Shown piece after piece: positions 27,604 to 30,362 of a DNA stretch of 30,362 bases. The position numbers and the translations under genes are program-made. The stretch is from 66-474 sp036279975 (GTDB lineage Bacteria > Pseudomonadota > Gammaproteobacteria > Xanthomonadales > Rhodanobacteraceae). The notes under the pieces were generated by a model, which saw nothing but the letters and a program-made list of their open reading frames with translations, searched no databases and was not told the origin of the DNA. The first letter of the stretch is position 1, and the number at the start of each line of letters is the position of its first letter. The DNA lies in NCBI GenBank assembly GCA_036279975.1, contig DASURP010000067.1, positions 1 through 30,362 of the forward strand, in the 5' to 3' direction.

Positions 27604-28256
27604 GTTGGATCTTGCGAAGGAGTTTCAAACAATGCCGTGAACCGCCGTGCCTGGGCGTGCACATCTCGCGCCGCGAACAGGGCCGAAACCACGGCCAGGA
27701 AATCCGCGCCGGCCGTGACCAGCGCCCTGCCATTGTCCGGGGTGATGCCACCGATCGCCACCAGCGGCAAGGCGAACTGCCGCGCTTCCCGGAGCAGGCC
27801 CGGGGTGGCGCGGCGGGTAACCGCCTTCGTCGAAGTCGGGAAGAACGCGCCGAAGGCCAGGTAGTCGGCGCCGGCACTTGCGGCATCACGCGCGCGTTGC
27901 AGCGAGTCGTAACACGAAACCCCGATGATCGCAGCGGCGCCCAGCGCGGCCCGCGCGTCGGCGATCGCGGCGTCGTCTTCGCCAAGGTGCACGCCGGTCG
28001 CGCCGCAGGCCGACGCGAGTTCCAGGTCGTCGTTGACGATCAGCGGCGCCCCGGCCGCGTGGCAGATTGCCGCCAGTGCGCGCGCCTCGCGCAGCCTTCG
28101 TTTCGCCGCACGCGTCTTGTCGCGGTATTGCAGGATGGCCGCGCCGCCCTCCAGCACGGCACGCGCGCCCGCGAGGAGGCCGTCGCGGGGGCCGTCGGTG
28201 ATGGCGTACAGGCCGCGTGGCGGCAAGCGTGGCAACGGCAGCGGGGGTTTGGACAT
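27600..28256 (-). CDS. thiE: Thiamine-phosphate synthase
   Basis: ThiE joins the pyrimidine and thiazole parts to give thiamine phosphate. The 218-residue TIM-barrel protein shows GLYAITDGPRD, ILQYRDKTRAAKRR, LIVNDDLELA, GVHLGEDDA, IGVSCYDS, YLAFGAFFPTSTK and PLVAIGGITPDN, all family motifs. It is the first gene of the thiE-hemL pair and divergent from the rubredoxin gene. No TPP riboswitch fold was seen in the short gap upstream. The start ATG is the first in frame and precedes PRGLYAITD by a short, Pro-rich lead. Confidence 0.95.
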   Translation of the reverse strand: MSKPPLPLPRLPPRGLYAITDGPRDGLLAGARAVLEGGAAILQYRDKTRAAKRRLREARALAAICHAAGAPLIVNDDLELASACGATGVHLGEDDAAIADARAALGAAAIIGVSCYDSLQRARDAASAGADYLAFGAFFPTSTKAVTRRATPGLLREARQFALPLVAIGGITPDNGRALVTAGADFLAVVSALFAARDVHAQARRFTALFETPSQDPT

Positions 28257-28264
28257 GGTTCGGA

Positions 28265-28278
28265 TTGACGTGGATCAA
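28265..28278. promoter_or_regulatory. Possible FNR/Anr-type box
   Basis: TTGAC-GTGG-ATCAA matches the FNR/Anr consensus TTGAT-N4-ATCAA with one mismatch. It lies in the 90-bp gap between the divergent thiE and rubredoxin genes, 68 bp before the rubredoxin ATG. The position would suit activation of rubredoxin at low oxygen; no good -10 sits at the ideal spacing. It could be chance. Confidence 0.35.
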
Positions 28279-28346
28279 GGGTCCGCTTTCATGCCGGGCC
28301 TCGACTTGCGACAATAGGCAACATCTTCTCCCGTGTCACGCAAACC

Positions 28347-28541
28347 ATGAGTGCTTCTGCAGAAACCGTCGTCTACCGCAAGTTCATGTGCGTGGTGTGC
28401 GGTTTCATCTATGACGAGGAAGCCGGCCTTCCGGAAGAGGGCATCGAGCCGGGCACCCGCTGGGAAGACATTCCCGATACCTGGACCTGCCCCGACTGCG
28501 GCGTCACCAAGGACGACTTCGAGATGATCGAGGTGGAGTAG
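28347..28541 (+). CDS. Rubredoxin
   Basis: A 64-residue iron protein that carries single electrons. The FeCys4 site is seen as C15-V-V-C18-G and C48-P-D-C51-G, with GFIYDEEAGLPEEGIEPGTRWEDIPDTW between them, the standard rubredoxin core. It is cytoplasmic and has no extra domain. It is divergent from thiE and may be under the FNR-like box. The electron partner is not nearby. Confidence 0.96.
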   Translation: MSASAETVVYRKFMCVVCGFIYDEEAGLPEEGIEPGTRWEDIPDTWTCPDCGVTKDDFEMIEVE

Positions 28542-28700
28542 GGCCGGGCGCGGCGTGGCTCCGTCCACCGCTCCGGCGGGGGCGTGGCCGGGACCCGGGT
28601 ACCGGAATGCAAATGGCCACACCGTTGCCTTTTTTGCGTCACGCCATGTTCATGCCGTTGTGCTTGCATGAAACCCTGAAGGATCGGGGAGGCGCACAAG

Positions 28701-28907
28701 ATGCTCGAGTTCGTGCCGTTCGATGACCGCTGGTTCGACGACCAGCCGCCGGGGCCGCTGGTCCCGCTGCCGCTGAATTTCACCTGCGTGCGCTCCCGGG
28801 ACGGCGTGTTTCACTGGGTGCCGGAAGCCAGGTCGGAGAACGTGATCACGTCGCCCTTGCGCAGCCCCAGCCTCGCCGCGGTGCCGGCGTTGAGTTCCAG
28901 CACGTAA
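28701..28907 (+). CDS. Small ORF overlapping the 3' end of the DUF192 gene
   Basis: A 68-codon frame with GGGGAGG 9 nt before its ATG. The first ~37 residues (MLEFVPFDDRWFDDQPPGPLV ...) lie in otherwise empty DNA, with high third-position GC. The rest overlaps the DUF192 gene in antisense. The good ribosome site argues for translation; the antisense tail argues against a conserved gene. I do not recognise the family. Confidence 0.3.
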   Translation: MLEFVPFDDRWFDDQPPGPLVPLPLNFTCVRSRDGVFHWVPEARSENVITSPLRSPSLAAVPALSSST

Positions 28908-29281
28908 CGCGCGGGCGCGCCGCTCGGATAGAGTTTGCAAGGATCGGCCTCGCACGGCTGCGCGTCCTGCTGGACGGCCACCAACCGGTGCGCGCCGTCG
29001 AAAAACAGCATGTCGAGCGGAATCAGGGTGTTCTTCATCCAGAACGTGCGCGGTTCGTCATCGGAAAACACGAACAGCATGCCGTGATCGGCCGGCATGG
29101 CGGTGCGAAACATCAGCCCGCGCTCCTGTTGCGCGGGGGTCGTGGCGATTTCCACGCCGAACCGGTGCCCGGCGAGCGTCACGCTGGGCGTGGCCGCCGG
29201 CGCGGGCGGCGCCGCGGCGCAGGCCTGGCAAGCCAGGGCGGCGGCGAACAGGGGGGCGCCAAGCAGCGGGAACGCGCGCAT
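28811..29281 (-). CDS. Exported DUF192 protein
   Basis: A 156-residue protein with a Sec signal (MRAFPLLGAPLFAAALACQACA) and a DUF192 domain: VEIATTPAQQERGLMFRTAMPADHGMLFVFSDDEPRTFWMKNTLIPLDMLFFD, then the end VLELNAGTAARLGLRKGDVITF. DUF192 proteins are small beta-barrel-like proteins of unknown role found in the periplasm. The ATG is chosen because the signal starts there and everything upstream in frame lies inside a MITE-like element, whose end is 6 bp away. The element may therefore carry or replace this gene's promoter. Confidence 0.9.
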   Translation of the reverse strand: MRAFPLLGAPLFAAALACQACAAAPPAPAATPSVTLAGHRFGVEIATTPAQQERGLMFRTAMPADHGMLFVFSDDEPRTFWMKNTLIPLDMLFFDGAHRLVAVQQDAQPCEADPCKLYPSGAPARYVLELNAGTAARLGLRKGDVITFSDLASGTQ

Positions 29282-29287
29282 CGGATC

Positions 29288-29556
29288 AGGGCCTGTCAAC
29301 GCCATGCCAAGTGAACCGCGTTGCTTCCACGGCGGCTGCCAGACAAGGTGCGCGCCGCGGCGCCATGGTGGTTCCATGGTCAAGGTGCGCGCCGCCGTAT
29401 GGCGGCCGTTGCGGGGCAACCCTTCGGGCCGGGGCCCTTGGCCCGCATGGCGGTGTCATCACTCGTCGGTGTGTCGACATACATCTTCCTCGTTCTTCCT
29501 TGCCCTGCAGGCCAAGGCCGCCGGCGCGGCCACGTGGCATGGCGCTAACAGGCCCT
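29288..29556 (-). mobile_element. MITE-like element, copy 2 (inverted)
   Basis: The ends GGGCCTGTCAACGCCATGCC and GGCATGGCGCTAACAGGCCC are inverted copies with 2 mismatches and match those of copy 1. Read on the minus strand, the interior aligns with copy 1 nearly throughout, except for a ~35-bp extra around 29345-29380 that repeats GCGCGCACCTTG. It lies between the DUF192 start and the rRNA promoter. No flanking duplication is seen. Confidence 0.85.
29380..29484 (-). CDS. Possible mini-ORF inside MITE-like element, copy 2
   Basis: GAGGAAG precedes ATGTATG as in copy 1. The first start gives MYVDTPTSDDTAMRA and stops after 34 residues. The second (from 29480) gives MSTHRRVMTPPCG and ends at 29286. 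In the first frame about six of thirteen differences between the copies fall at third positions, only a weak hint of coding. Confidence 0.2.
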   Translation of the reverse strand: MYVDTPTSDDTAMRAKGPGPKGCPATAAIRRRAP

Positions 29557-29704
29557 GGTCTTTTGCGGGTGGAGGCCGCAGTGTAGCGCGGCTTTGCGCG
29601 GGGCCACTTCCCAAGTGAAAAGACGCGCGCTATCCTTGTCGGCCCGCGCGGCGCGAGTCGTCGTGCAGGCGTTTTCCGGGCAGCAGAACTTTCCCGGGAA
29701 GTTG

Positions 29705-29732
29705 TTGACAGGCTCGAAAAGCTGGTTACAAT
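29705..29732 (+). promoter_or_regulatory. Ribosomal RNA promoter
   Basis: TTGACA and TACAAT are separated by 16 bp, followed by a GC-rich discriminator (GGGCGGCTCGC) typical of stringently controlled rrn promoters. It lies ~225 bp before the 16S start. A weaker pair, TTCCCA-N17-TATCCT, lies at 29608-29636. Apart from these and the leader, the 400-nt gap after the MITE holds no gene. Confidence 0.8.
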
Positions 29733-29790
29733 GGGCGGCTCGCGTGACGAAACGTCGCGCAACGCGAAACCGCAAGGCGACGCACCGCGA

Positions 29791-29828
29791 AGCTCCTTGA
29801 CAGTGTGCACAGGTGACTTGTGTGGGCG
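29791..29828 (+). promoter_or_regulatory. rRNA leader antitermination region (boxA/boxC-like)
   Basis: AGCTCCTTGACA resembles boxA (TGCTCTTTAACA in E. coli) and is followed by CTTGTGTGGGC, like the boxC region of the E. coli leader. The order and spacing upstream of 16S fit Nus-factor antitermination. Confidence 0.6.
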
Positions 29829-29932
29829 GCTTGCAGGTGGACGAAAGTTCATCGATGCAAGACGTCCAAACCTTTGAACCTTAGTGATTCAGCGATGAAT
29901 TGCAGTTCAGGTTTCGGACTCTACTCAGAATA

Positions 29933-29950
29933 GACAGCCTTCGGGTTGTC
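29933..29950 (+). other. Leader hairpin with TTCG loop before 16S
   Basis: GACAGCC-TTCG-GGTTGTC forms a 7-bp stem with a stable TTCG tetraloop, 7 nt before the 16S 5' end. It may help 16S folding or processing. Confidence 0.5.
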
Positions 29951-29957
29951 GAAACCT

Positions 29958-30362
<405 letters not shown>

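Noticed and set aside
28257..28346. TPP riboswitch upstream of thiE
   Set aside because: The gap is only 90 nt and no CUGAGA or ACCUGA-type thi-box sequence is visible.

Overview
The window is about 30 kb of high-GC chromosomal DNA from a gammaproteobacterium, most likely Xanthomonadales (Lysobacterales), probably Rhodanobacteraceae. Evidence for this: the first ~405 nt of a 16S rRNA gene at the right edge has a xanthomonad-like sequence; the metabolic genes are of the types xanthomonads carry (PPi-dependent phosphofructokinase, K+-independent H+-pyrophosphatase, class I aldolase, short adenylate kinase, fused PurL); and several intergenic repeats look like those common in this order. The genus cannot be fixed from this window.

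Layout. 0-0.7 kb: the start of a membrane protein running off the left edge, divergent from a small Rieske protein. 0.9-16 kb: a long leftward run, in transcription order hppA, lemA, DUF2207 protein, pyruvate kinase, two TonB-C-like periplasmic proteins, class I fba, metF, a DUF4124 protein, a DsbC-type isomerase and purL. 16-18 kb: a rightward PEP mutase/isocitrate lyase-family enzyme and a methyltransferase. 18-23 kb: leftward pfp, divergent from rightward adk, a membrane protein, mpl and a LON-domain protein. 23-24.5 kb: an AT-rich palindromic promoter/operator, a secreted helical protein and an overlapping SufR-like regulator. 24.5-29.3 kb: a trans-sulfuration PLP enzyme, a glyoxalase-fold protein, thiE-hemL, rubredoxin and a DUF192 protein. 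29.6-30.4 kb: rRNA promoter, leader and 16S start.

The content is mainly core metabolism. Glycolysis (pfp, fba, pyk) and PPi handling (hppA, pfp) lie together, which suggests an economy in which PPi phosphorylates fructose 6-phosphate or is used to pump protons. purL, metF, the trans-sulfuration enzyme, thiE and hemL are biosynthetic.

The most unusual feature is the density and placement of repeats. Two copies of a ~233-269 bp element with ~21 bp terminal inverted repeats (MITE-like) lie in opposite orientation upstream of mpl and of the DUF192 gene. Two 88-nt elements have near-identical palindromic ends but unrelated 56-nt cores, and each begins exactly 5 nt after a stop codon. Two repeats have been absorbed in frame into enzymes: about 55 residues in Mpl and about 20 in PurL. 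Further palindromic repeats flank purL, pyk, fba and hemL. No CRISPR array, prophage, integrase, transposase gene or tRNA was seen.
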